This document shows, piece by piece, positions 1-8,852 of a stretch of DNA of 45,889 nucleotides. Positions within the stretch are counted from its first letter, which is position 1, and every line of letters starts with the position of its first letter. The notes below the pieces were generated by a model, which saw only the letters and a list, made by a program, of their open reading frames with translations, did no database searches and had not been told where the DNA came from. Both the position numbers and the translations under genes were made by a program. The stretch lies in NCBI GenBank assembly GCA_938017685.1, contig CALIIL010000003.1:1-45889 (forward strand), read 5' to 3'. Origin of the DNA: an uncultured Chitinophagaceae bacterium (lineage in GTDB: Bacteria > Bacteroidota > Bacteroidia > Chitinophagales > Chitinophagaceae).

Positions 1-31
1 AATAAGCGCTAATGGAGCGCTTATTTTTTTG
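1..31 (+). terminator. Rho-independent terminator for a + strand gene upstream of the window
   Basis: AATAAGCGCT-AATGG-AGCGCTTATT perfect stem followed by a T run. Confidence 0.8.
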
Positions 32-623
32 CCAATAAAACTTGCTCTTCTATAAAGTCAAGTACCTTATCCTTGCCTCTGTATTTCTTAGCCGAAGTAA
101 CAATCTGAGGAGGTAGCTCTTCCCATTGTTCCAATAGCTTTTTATTAAACGTACTAATATTCTTTTGTACCTCGGCCTGCTTGCTCTTATCTGATTTGGT
201 AAATAATATAGTAAATGGAATACCACGTTGACCCAAATTAGCAATAAACTCCAAATCAACCGCCTGCGGGCTATGACGGCTATCAATAAGCACAAACAAG
301 CATATCAAATTCTCTCTTTGTTCTAGATAATTATAGATCATTTTCTTCCAAGCAGCGCGTTGCGTTTTAGCCACCTTAGCATAGCCATAACCCGGCAGAT
401 CCACCCAATACATATTATCATTAATATTAAAATGATTAATTAACTGCGTTTTACCTGGTGTGGAGCTTGTTTTGGCTAGTTCTTTCTTATTGGCAAGCAT
501 ATTGATCAAACTACTCTTACCCACGTTAGAACGCCCTATAAATGCAAACTCGGGCCTGTCCGGTTTAGGACACTTAGCCAAGTCTGTATTACTTATTATA
601 AAATCTGCCTTTACGATATTCAT
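21..623 (-). CDS. engB: Ribosome biogenesis GTP-binding protein EngB/YsxC
   Basis: P-loop GRSNVGKSSLIN, DLPGYGYAK and TKSDK GTPase motifs; start set at MNIVKADF rather than the extended ORF start at 653. Confidence 0.95.
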   Translation of the reverse strand: MNIVKADFIISNTDLAKCPKPDRPEFAFIGRSNVGKSSLINMLANKKELAKTSSTPGKTQLINHFNINDNMYWVDLPGYGYAKVAKTQRAAWKKMIYNYLEQRENLICLFVLIDSRHSPQAVDLEFIANLGQRGIPFTILFTKSDKSKQAEVQKNISTFNKKLLEQWEELPPQIVTSAKKYRGKDKVLDFIEEQVLLAKK

Positions 624-654
624 AAATTCGAGGTGCAAAGTACGAAATAGCATC

Positions 655-662
655 TACCTTTG
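655..662 (+). promoter_or_regulatory. Bacteroidota-type -7 element TACCTTTG upstream of ubiE
   Basis: Exact TAnnTTTG match 10 nt before the ATG at 672. Confidence 0.55.
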
Positions 663-671
663 TATTAATTC

Positions 672-1394
672 ATGGCAGTACTACCAAATTCGGCCTCCGA
701 GGCCAGTAAAAAAGAGCAAGTTGAGCAAATGTTTGATGACATTGCACCCAACTATGATAAGCTTAACCATATCCTTTCTTTTCAAATAGATAATCTATGG
801 CGTAAGCGCGTACGCAAAAAATTAGCTCCCCAGCAACCTCAAGAAATATTGGATATTGCCACAGGTACAGCCGACCTTGCCATAGAACTCAGTAAGCTTA
901 ATCCTAAAAAAATCATAGGGCTTGACCTATCGGCTCAAATGATTGCTGCTGGCGATGAAAAACTAAAAGCCAAAAAGCTAACCCATATAATATCTTTAGA
1001 AAAGGGAGACAGCGAGGATATGCGCTTTGAAGATAATCGTTTCGATGCCATCACCGTGTCCTTTGGTGTACGCAACTTCGAAAACTTAGACAAAGGACTA
1101 ACAGAAATACATCGTGTACTCAAGCCGGGGAAAGCATTTATAATTCTAGAATTTTCAAAAGTTAAAACTTTTCCAATCAAACAATTTTACAACTTCTATT
1201 CGCGTTATATCATTCCGTTTATTGGTAAATTGTTTAGCAAAAACAACGAAGCTTACACTTATTTACCAAATTCAGTACAAGTTTTCCCAGAAGGAGAAGA
1301 AATGTGCTTAATTTTAAAAAACATTGGTTTTACCAACATAATATGCAAACGACTAACATTTGGAATAGCAAGTATGTACTACTGCGAAAAATAG
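672..1394 (+). CDS. ubiE: Demethylmenaquinone/ubiquinone methyltransferase
   Basis: MFDDIAPNYDKLNHILSF and LDIATGTADLAIEL SAM-binding motifs, SFGVRNF, typical UbiE/MenG length. Confidence 0.95.
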   Translation: MAVLPNSASEASKKEQVEQMFDDIAPNYDKLNHILSFQIDNLWRKRVRKKLAPQQPQEILDIATGTADLAIELSKLNPKKIIGLDLSAQMIAAGDEKLKAKKLTHIISLEKGDSEDMRFEDNRFDAITVSFGVRNFENLDKGLTEIHRVLKPGKAFIILEFSKVKTFPIKQFYNFYSRYIIPFIGKLFSKNNEAYTYLPNSVQVFPEGEEMCLILKNIGFTNIICKRLTFGIASMYYCEK

Positions 1395-2089
1395 GCTTAC
1401 TCTTTTTCTCATTATTCATTTTCTCACAAAGTGCAATCGCACAAGGAGAAAAAATGAATAACAGAGATCATGATTTCAAAAAGTTTTATTTCGGCATCAT
1501 GATTGGGTTAAACTCATCGCAATATAAGATGTTTCATGACGAGTATTTTATTCAATACGATAGTATTAAAGAAATAACGCCACTATGGAAACCCGGGTTT
1601 CAATTAGGAATTGCGGGGAATTTAAGACTGTCTAACTTTATTGATGTGCGCACCGTGCCTTCATTTGTATTGCGAGAAAAATCTGTTCGTTATCGCTTTC
1701 CAATTCAAGGACAAGCCGATTCTATTCTGACCAATAACTACGAATCAATACTCTTTAGCTGGCCTTTCGAATTTAAGTTTAAAAGCGATCGTCAGGAAAA
1801 CTTTCGTTTCTATGCACTAGCTGGTGGTAAGATTGATTATGATTTTAACTCAAGCGTAAGCAAGCGCCGAACAGATGAGCTGCTTCGAGTACGTCCCTTT
1901 GATTATGGATACAACTTAGGCGTGGGATTTGAATTTTATTTCCCTAACTTCATACTAGCACCAGAGATTAAGCTATCGCAAGGACTACGCAACATCCTTA
2001 TCAAAGATGATAATGATGAACAAACAGCCAAGGCTGTGGAACGTATTAATACACGCATGATTATGTTCTCTTTGTTTATTCAGGGATAG
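1343..2089 (+). CDS. porT: T9SS outer-membrane protein PorT family (beta-barrel)
   Basis: Signal peptide ending SAIAQ, PorT-like barrel (FYFGIMIGLNSSQYK...LGVGFEFYFPNFILAPEIKLSQGL), position directly after ubiE as in other Bacteroidota. Confidence 0.82.
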   Translation: MQTTNIWNSKYVLLRKIGLLFFSLFIFSQSAIAQGEKMNNRDHDFKKFYFGIMIGLNSSQYKMFHDEYFIQYDSIKEITPLWKPGFQLGIAGNLRLSNFIDVRTVPSFVLREKSVRYRFPIQGQADSILTNNYESILFSWPFEFKFKSDRQENFRFYALAGGKIDYDFNSSVSKRRTDELLRVRPFDYGYNLGVGFEFYFPNFILAPEIKLSQGLRNILIKDDNDEQTAKAVERINTRMIMFSLFIQG

Positions 2090-2102
2090 TAACTCTTGTG
2101 TT

Positions 2103-2132
2103 GTCATGCTGAATTCATTTCAGCATCTTCTG
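2103..2132. repeat. Short palindromic repeat resembling the common Bacteroidota GTCATGCTGAA...TTTCAGCATCT element
   Basis: ATGCTGAA-TTCAT-TTCAGCAT 8-bp stem inside GTCATGCTGAATTCATTTCAGCATCTTCTG. Confidence 0.65.
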
Positions 2133-2285
2133 TATTGAGTGCTCAGCCTCTCGATCACTTATTAAAACCTACTATTATTTTTATATTGCTTTGCGAGCAA
2201 TCGATTAAGTCAAAGACTTCCGTTATCTTTAAGTTGAGATTATGTTGTTCCACAAAAACAACAATAATAGCCCTCCAATAATTAG

Positions 2286-2293
2286 TAACTTTG
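2286..2293 (+). promoter_or_regulatory. -7 element TAACTTTG upstream of the 2309 ORF
   Basis: TAnnTTTG match 16 nt before the start codon. Confidence 0.5.
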
Positions 2294-2308
2294 TATTCAA
2301 AATGAATA

Positions 2309-2749
2309 ATGGAAGAGTTTGAACTAAAAGGAGAAAATGGAATCATAACTATTCAAATTAAAGAAATTTTTGGATTTCCAAATGAAACTTCTTTAATGGG
2401 AGGGTATGATTGTGCTGTTAGAATTGAAATTGGAGTTGGTTCCTATTTAGTAAAAAGCAGTTTTTATACATCAACAGGAGAACCATTCAAGTTTTATAAG
2501 AAACTGAAAAAGTGCCATGACGAACTAAATGGCATTGCGGAATTTGACTCCTACGAAAGCAACTTAGAATTGAATATTAAATATGAACTTGGAAAAATTT
2601 TAATCCGAGGAAAGTATCAAGAGAACTTGGGCGTAGAGAATATATTAGAATTCGACTTCTATAGTAATCAATCTTATTTTAAATATTCTTTAGACCAATT
2701 AGTACAAATTTGTAATAAATATGGTGGAATGAAAGGAATAAATAATTAA
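2309..2749 (+). CDS. Small protein resembling the WapI-family immunity proteins
   Basis: 146 aa; pattern of short beta strands with G.A.F....L.L...GKI.I.G......L.F.F...QSYF..SL.QL reminiscent of WapI-type immunity proteins. Confidence 0.5.
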   Translation: MEEFELKGENGIITIQIKEIFGFPNETSLMGGYDCAVRIEIGVGSYLVKSSFYTSTGEPFKFYKKLKKCHDELNGIAEFDSYESNLELNIKYELGKILIRGKYQENLGVENILEFDFYSNQSYFKYSLDQLVQICNKYGGMKGINN

Positions 2750-2855
2750 CATCTGATCTAATATTGATTACTTGTCAATAATACAATAGTTCGAATATAA
2801 AGCGCAGTTGCTATGACCATAAGTAGCAACTCATTATAAGCTATATTAAAGTAAC

Positions 2856-3485
2856 CTAAGCTGCCTTAGTAATAAAGCGGTTCTGAAAGATGAGGATAGT
2901 TACTACACCAATAAAAATGGAAGCATCGGCCACATTAAAAACAGGCTTAAAGAACTCAAACATCTGTCCGCCAACTACAGGCACCCAATCCGGCCATTGA
3001 AATTTGAATAGAGGAAAATACAGCATATCAACTACATTACCATGAAAAAGCTCGCCATACCCCTCGCCCCATCCTACTAACTTTGCCTTATGAACACTTG
3101 CGCTGACAGTAAATATTTTACTATAAATCATACTATCTATCAAATTACCTAATGCACCTGCCAAAATTAATGAAGCACAAGTAATTAAGCCCTTGTGATA
3201 AGCTTCTTTGACTAGTGTATTTTTAATATAAATAAAGCCCCAAATAACAGCGATTAATCTAAATAACGTTAGACCAAACTTACCCCACTTACCGCCAAAA
3301 TTCATCCCAAAGGCCATGCCCGAATTTTCAATAAAATATATTTGAAACCAAGTGCCAAACACCTCATAATGGTCATACAAAGCAAAATTAAGCTTTACAT
3401 ACACTTTTAATACTTGATCTATAAGCAACACTAAGAATACAATAAATACGGCCTGTTTAAACTTCAAGATTTTTAATTTGTTCAA
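2856..3485 (-). CDS. lspA: Lipoprotein signal peptidase (signal peptidase II)
   Basis: Four TM segments, LIDQVLKVYV, ENSGMAFGM, GALGNLIDS, FNVADASIFIG catalytic motifs. Confidence 0.95.
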   Translation of the reverse strand: MNKLKILKFKQAVFIVFLVLLIDQVLKVYVKLNFALYDHYEVFGTWFQIYFIENSGMAFGMNFGGKWGKFGLTLFRLIAVIWGFIYIKNTLVKEAYHKGLITCASLILAGALGNLIDSMIYSKIFTVSASVHKAKLVGWGEGYGELFHGNVVDMLYFPLFKFQWPDWVPVVGGQMFEFFKPVFNVADASIFIGVVTILIFQNRFITKAA

Positions 3486-3523
3486 ATGTACGAGTTCAAG
3501 GTCAAAAAAGCTTTTGGCATATA

Positions 3524-3560
3524 AATAAAAAAAAGTCAGTAGAGATTTACTGACCTTTTT
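3524..3560 (-). terminator. Terminator of the lamin-tail/T9SS cargo gene
   Basis: GTCAGTA-GAGATT-TACTGAC stem with A/T tract; minus strand reads into T8. Confidence 0.65.
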
Positions 3561-3577
3561 ATCAAAACATTTAGATA

Positions 3578-6500
3578 CTACAACTTAATAAAAGTATAAG
3601 TACTATGTTCTTGCAAGCTAGGAATTGAAATAAAATATTTACCCGCCGCCAAATGCTCAACATCTAACTTAATCGTCTTAAAACCTTTATTTAAATGAAT
3701 CGTTTGCGTTTTAAGTACTTTCCCAGATACATCCATCATTTGAATATTAATGGCCGCATCCTCCGCTATAACAAAGCTTAGGTTTAATATATCCTGAGCA
3801 GGGTTAGGGTATAGATTGCTAATTTCTGTTCTATCCGCAGCAAGATTAATAGTTAATACTTCACTATACGTGTACTGCCCATCTAAATCAACCATTTTTA
3901 ATCGATAATAATTTTTATGCTTTAATGGATTATTATCCCAAGAATTATAATTCGTTCTCAATGTATTTTGCCCAGTTGCATTAATAGTATTTAAATAGCT
4001 AAAGTCCGCACCATTAGCACTACATTCCACTTCGTAATGAGAAAAATTCTTTTCGTCCATTACAACCCAACTTAAGTTTACCTTTTGCTCCATTACAGTA
4101 GCCATAAAATCAACCAAAGTAACGGGCAACACAGCAGGAATTGGAGGACAAGGGCCAATCGTAGAGGAAACCATTGTCATACAAGAGCCCAAAATCATCT
4201 GTGCTGTAATGGGACCAGTATACATGGCTGGCAATGTAAAAGTGCCGTCCATATTAGAGCTAGGCGTTGCTCCGGCAGGAACTGTTATTGAAAAAGTTGG
4301 ATTAACAACCGCTTCTTGCGGCGATATCAATACGGTAGGCTTATCGAGCAAAGCGCCTGTGCAACCGCCTTGAACAATTACTAATGGAGGATTGCTTTCC
4401 ATAACCTCAGCAAAATTGGGCGAATCAATTGTTGCAATACAAGAGGCAGTACTTGGAGGCACTAAGGAATCAATTTCATAAGAGCCGGCAGCACTTACCG
4501 TTATTGGGTAAGTTGGATCCGCTCCTACTAAAGCAGGAAATGCTGAACTAATACCGTTAACGCTTATCCAAGGGATATAACCAGCTAGGCTCGCTGAACT
4601 TGTAATATCTAAGGTTGTAGTGCTAGGTGTGCCCGTACCATTACAAATAGTACTCGTACCAGCAATTGTAGCTATTGGACAAACTACTGTAATACCACCA
4701 ATTGCAGCACTTGTTGCATCTGCTTCAGAACAAGCAATATTTATTGGTTGTACAATGGCTTTAAAGAATAAGTTACCATTATTATTACAATCATCAATAG
4801 AAACCACATATTGCTTACAATTAACAGTAGTGGCAGGTGCTGCACCATTGGTGGCACCGGCGGTTGGATTTGATTGTCCACCCCAAGATCCAGTTCCATC
4901 AGTACTTCTCGCTACACTAGAACCATTCCCCGAATCGTTGGCCGTGGCCACCTGAGCATGCGTAACAGATGCGCTACCTACTCCACAGCCAGCAGAATAC
5001 GTAAAACTTTCAGAACCACCTGGGCTATTTCCAGCTGAGGGTCCATCAAAAGTAATATTATCAACTTGTGTAAGGGAAGGATCAAACAAGGATACAAATT
5101 CACCACTATTAGTCATTACCAAAGCGCCAGAGCCACCAACTACACAACTAGCGCATGTATTTACATCTAAATCTACAGCCACACTTGTGGCAGGATTAGC
5201 TTGATTAGAATTAGACGTTCCTATTACATAAAAACCAGAGGCTGGGCAAGTCGTTGCCGAAGGTATTTGAATAACCCAGTCGCCATCTGTTAGTATATAA
5301 CAACCAATGGCTGTATTTGGATTACAAGCTATTTCTATCCACTCGCCAGTTGGGCTTGAGCCATCATTATTGACTGGGTCATAGCATACTTCATTTAATA
5401 CCGGACTGCCTGTGTAAGCCGCGCTAGAAACTACAATCTGTGCTGTATCAATTAAGTCACTCATGGGAGAGGCAAATGGATCAAAAGTTGTGGTTGTTCC
5501 TTTGTACCAACTCACAACGCCGCCCTCTGGTAAGTCTATACTAGCATTGGCATCAATGCATAAATCCAATGTATCACCGGGACAGTATGTTCCAGATGCC
5601 GAAGAATTAGCAGCATCTAATACAAGTGTTGGACATATTGGTGCGGCCTTGCAATTATCATTAATTGTTATATTAATAGGTGCACTACAACCTGCGCCAT
5701 CTGTAACAGTTGCCGTTATAGGACTTGCTAATGCATTTGCCAAAGGAAATACACCTGTAGTATTTACCCCTTGAGAAACGCCATTGGCAAATAGTTCATA
5801 ACTGATATTGTAACCTCCTGAAATTAATGTACTTAAATTAACTGTACCTGGAGTAAAATCGGTAGGACATGAGATAGAGGTCTTGCTTGCTGTCATGGCA
5901 TCTACTCTTACAATTTCTACTTTTCGTCTCTCATAACACTCCCAAGCAGTTGATGTTTTTGATTTACCGCTCGTAACATTATAGGAAGAAGATCCGCAAC
6001 AGTTTACAATAAAATCCTCCCAAACAAGTTCATAAGTAGTTGTTCCAATAGGAGGTGTTACGGTATAAGTTAATGTAGTTTGCCCAGCCGAAGGAGTAGA
6101 TGTTGCTATAGAAGTCCAAGGACTTGGAGCCATGATTCCTGCCCCACTTGCTTGCACATAAGAACCAATTTTGCCATTCGCATAGCTAGTCATATTCTGC
6201 ACATTTTGATAGTTATTTACCACATATTCAAATGTGATTGGCGTGGCAGAACATACAATATATTGTTCCACATCAGTTGGTGCAGAACCAACAATTGTTG
6301 GAGCGCCAGCACCCGAAATATCAAAGGTAAATGGCACACTCACATTATCATTACCAGGTGTTGGGTGGTTGGTTGGTTGCGCTGTTGGCTGCGCTCCGCT
6401 TGTATAAGAGCCTACAATTGCTAGAGCGTTATTATCTACAGCGCCGTTGGCAAATGAACCACCATCAGGAATTCTTTGATATGATGAATTGCACCCATTA

Positions 6501-7169
6501 ATTCTTGGACCAGCATAAGACCAGTTAATATTATTTGTATTGGTAATATTTGTTAGGGCAGTTACTATAGGACTTGTTCCGTCATGAGGCGCAATGGCAT
6601 TATTAACTACAACAGCACCTAATGCTCCAAAAGCAGGAATAGAAATATTATTCACTTGATAACCGCAAGCATTATTTTCATTACCATAATATACTGCATC
6701 AACAATATTATTGCTAGCATCTAATAATAACCAAGCTTCATCTTTATTACCACCAGTACATGTACTTCCCAATATATTATTGCCAACACGCTGCATATTA
6801 GACATATTAACTCCGTAATGTGCATCGATTGTAATTCCGTTATAATCACAAGTGGTGCAAGACATACCGGTCCCGTTTGTACCACCGGGTCCATTTTCAA
6901 AACCATATGAACCAACCAGAAAATGTGCACCTGCAGCTATGCTAACCCGTTGCGAAACGCAAAGCAGCATCATCGTCTAATAAAACCCAACCACTAATAT
7001 CAACCGAAGTGCTACCTGCATTATAAAGTTCTATAAATTCACCAGATTGGTTTTGAGGCGACCCATCATTATTACCCGCATCGGAGGTTAATTCATTAAT
7101 TGTTATTTGGGCAAAAGTAGGGGCATAGCAAAGTGTTGCAATAATGCATAGTAGTAGTAGTTTTTTCAT
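3578..7169 (-). pseudogene. Large secreted lamin-tail-domain protein with T9SS type A sorting domain, disrupted by an apparent 1-nt frameshift near 6960
   Basis: 75-aa ORF 6942-7169 (signal peptide + ITINELTSDAG...GEFIELYNAGSTSVDISGWVLLDD) continues in another frame as 1131-aa ORF 3578-6973 (SIAAGAHFLVGSYGFENGPGG...); C-terminus SNLYPNPAQDILNLSF...GKYFISI; second lamin-tail domain internally (SPVLNEVCYDPVNNDGSSPTGEWIEI). Confidence 0.8.
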
Positions 7170-7184
7170 GACAATTATTTTAAT

Positions 7185-7207
7185 TTATGAATAAATATTA
7201 TTCATAA
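7185..7207. promoter_or_regulatory. Perfect 9-bp inverted repeat in the likely 5' UTR of the lamin-tail gene
   Basis: TTATGAATA-AATAT-TATTCATAA, between a minus-strand TATATTTG element (7220-7227) and the ATG at 7169. Confidence 0.45.
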
Positions 7208-7219
7208 AAGACTTGTAGT

Positions 7220-7227
7220 CAAATATA
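7220..7227 (-). promoter_or_regulatory. -7 element TATATTTG for the lamin-tail gene
   Basis: TAnnTTTG match on the minus strand upstream of 7169. Confidence 0.4.
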
Positions 7228-7231
7228 TTAA

Positions 7232-8221
7232 CTAATCATCAATATCCCATTGCAGCAAACCGCGTACATAACTCAACTTCTTTAATGGAATATTTAATAA
7301 ATGGGCTCCGTCTAAATCTATGTAATCAAACAAATGACCAATCTGTGCGGTCATATAAATGCCCTGTTCGGCTTCATTCATACAGCCCAACATAAGCTTA
7401 AGTCCTTTCGTTTTTGCTTCTTGAACAATATCCAAAGCGGGCGATAAGCCACTACATTTAGTCAATTTTATATTTATTCCATCAAAGGCTTGCGCACACT
7501 TTACTAAATCTTTCATTCCTTGAAAAGCTTCATCTGCAATGATTGGAATATTAGTGAGCGCTTTCAATTGTTCACTCTCTTCAAAATTATCTTTGGCCAA
7601 AGGTTGTTCTATCAACTCAATATTGATAGCTTCTAATCGTGGTAAAAACTTCTTCGCCTCTTCAAAAGTCCAAGCAGCATTGGCATCTATTCTAAACCTA
7701 CTATTACCATGCTCAACCAACTTTTCTAATGTATTAATCGACGCTTCATTTTCTACTTTTACTTTATAAATAGGCCATGGATTATCCGCCATTTTTTTGA
7801 GCATTTCCTCTTCCGTATCAAGTCCAAGCGTATAATCTGTTGCTAGACTATTGTTCCTTTCCAATTCCGCAATTTCTTGCAAAGACTGCCCTTTCATCTT
7901 GGTATACAAATCCCAATACGCCATATCCAAGGCACTTATTAGAAAAGGGTTGGCCGGTAATAAATGATGTAGAAAATGCCAAAAACGTTTTGGCTCGTTA
8001 ATAGCGTATCGCTCTATCGTTTGCGCATTTTGTTGCAATACACCGATCATGCTTTCCATTGTCTCAGGATAGTAACTTATGGCAGGCGCCTCACCTATAC
8101 CCATTAATCCATTGTAGGTTATTGCCACCATCAAGCTTTCTTGATATTCTTTTAAACCATGCGCTGTTTTAAAGGGATATTTAAATTTATTCTTCGTTTG
8201 TTTGAATTTTATTTTAATCAT
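7232..8221 (-). CDS. Dipeptide epimerase, enolase superfamily (L-Ala-D/L-Glu epimerase-like)
   Basis: MR_MLE fold motifs: YKVKVE, FRIDANAAW, IELIEQPL, IIADEAF, INIKLTKCSG, LMLGCMNE. Confidence 0.88.
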   Translation of the reverse strand: MIKIKFKQTKNKFKYPFKTAHGLKEYQESLMVAITYNGLMGIGEAPAISYYPETMESMIGVLQQNAQTIERYAINEPKRFWHFLHHLLPANPFLISALDMAYWDLYTKMKGQSLQEIAELERNNSLATDYTLGLDTEEEMLKKMADNPWPIYKVKVENEASINTLEKLVEHGNSRFRIDANAAWTFEEAKKFLPRLEAINIELIEQPLAKDNFEESEQLKALTNIPIIADEAFQGMKDLVKCAQAFDGINIKLTKCSGLSPALDIVQEAKTKGLKLMLGCMNEAEQGIYMTAQIGHLFDYIDLDGAHLLNIPLKKLSYVRGLLQWDIDD

Positions 8222-8222
8222 T

Positions 8223-8852
8223 TTATAATGCTATTAATTGGTCTTCGGCAATGGCAAAAACTTGCTCATTCTTTTTTTTCTTAATGGTATGCATGCCCGT
8301 AAATTTTCCAAAGGCAGGAATAATCAATTCCTTTTCCTTTTTATAAAAACAAGCCAATCGCAAGCGCTGCTTGGCTCTACCAACCATTAAAAAAGCTGGG
8401 TGCACATGCGCTGTTATTTGAAATGAACTATTTCCTTCTATTGTCTCATGCACTAAGAGTATACCTTCGCTTTCAAAGGTGGTTACAACTTGCATAGGCA
8501 ACTGCGCATAAAAAGAAGGATGCAAGGTGTCATGATTGCCTTGTACCAATAAAAAATCTACCTGCTTATTGTCCTCTCGAAATGCTTTAAAATTATTCCA
8601 TTCTTTATTATAATCGCTATGAAACAAATCGCCTAATACACAAAAAGTTTTAGGCTTAAACGCATCCATCAAAGTTTGTAAGCGGGCTATATCTTGAGCC
8701 ACAATTTGCTCAGGTAAAAAAATACCATTCTTTCGAAAATGGGATACCTTACCCAAATGCACATCTCCCACAATAAGCATTTTTTGCTCTTGCCAATACA
8801 AGGCTTTTTGTCCTTGTAATAAAAAATGTTGTGTGCCTATTTTTAATTCCAC
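8223..8852 (-). CDS. pdeM: Ligase-associated DNA damage response endonuclease PdeM (metallophosphoesterase)
   Basis: LIVGDVHLGK, VLGDLFHS, VQGNHD, ITAHVHPA metallophosphoesterase motifs; adjacent to the Lhr-like helicase. Confidence 0.88.
   Translation of the reverse strand: MELKIGTQHFLLQGQKALYWQEQKMLIVGDVHLGKVSHFRKNGIFLPEQIVAQDIARLQTLMDAFKPKTFCVLGDLFHSDYNKEWNNFKAFREDNKQVDFLLVQGNHDTLHPSFYAQLPMQVVTTFESEGILLVHETIEGNSSFQITAHVHPAFLMVGRAKQRLRLACFYKKEKELIIPAFGKFTGMHTIKKKKNEQVFAIAEDQLIAL

Noticed and set aside
460-789. 109-aa + strand ORF overlapping engB and ubiE
   Set aside because: Conflicts with two confidently identified genes.
4085-6424. Several + strand ORFs (68-114 aa) inside the lamin-tail cargo gene
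   Set aside because: Antisense to a recognisable secreted protein; no family resemblance, compositionally biased.
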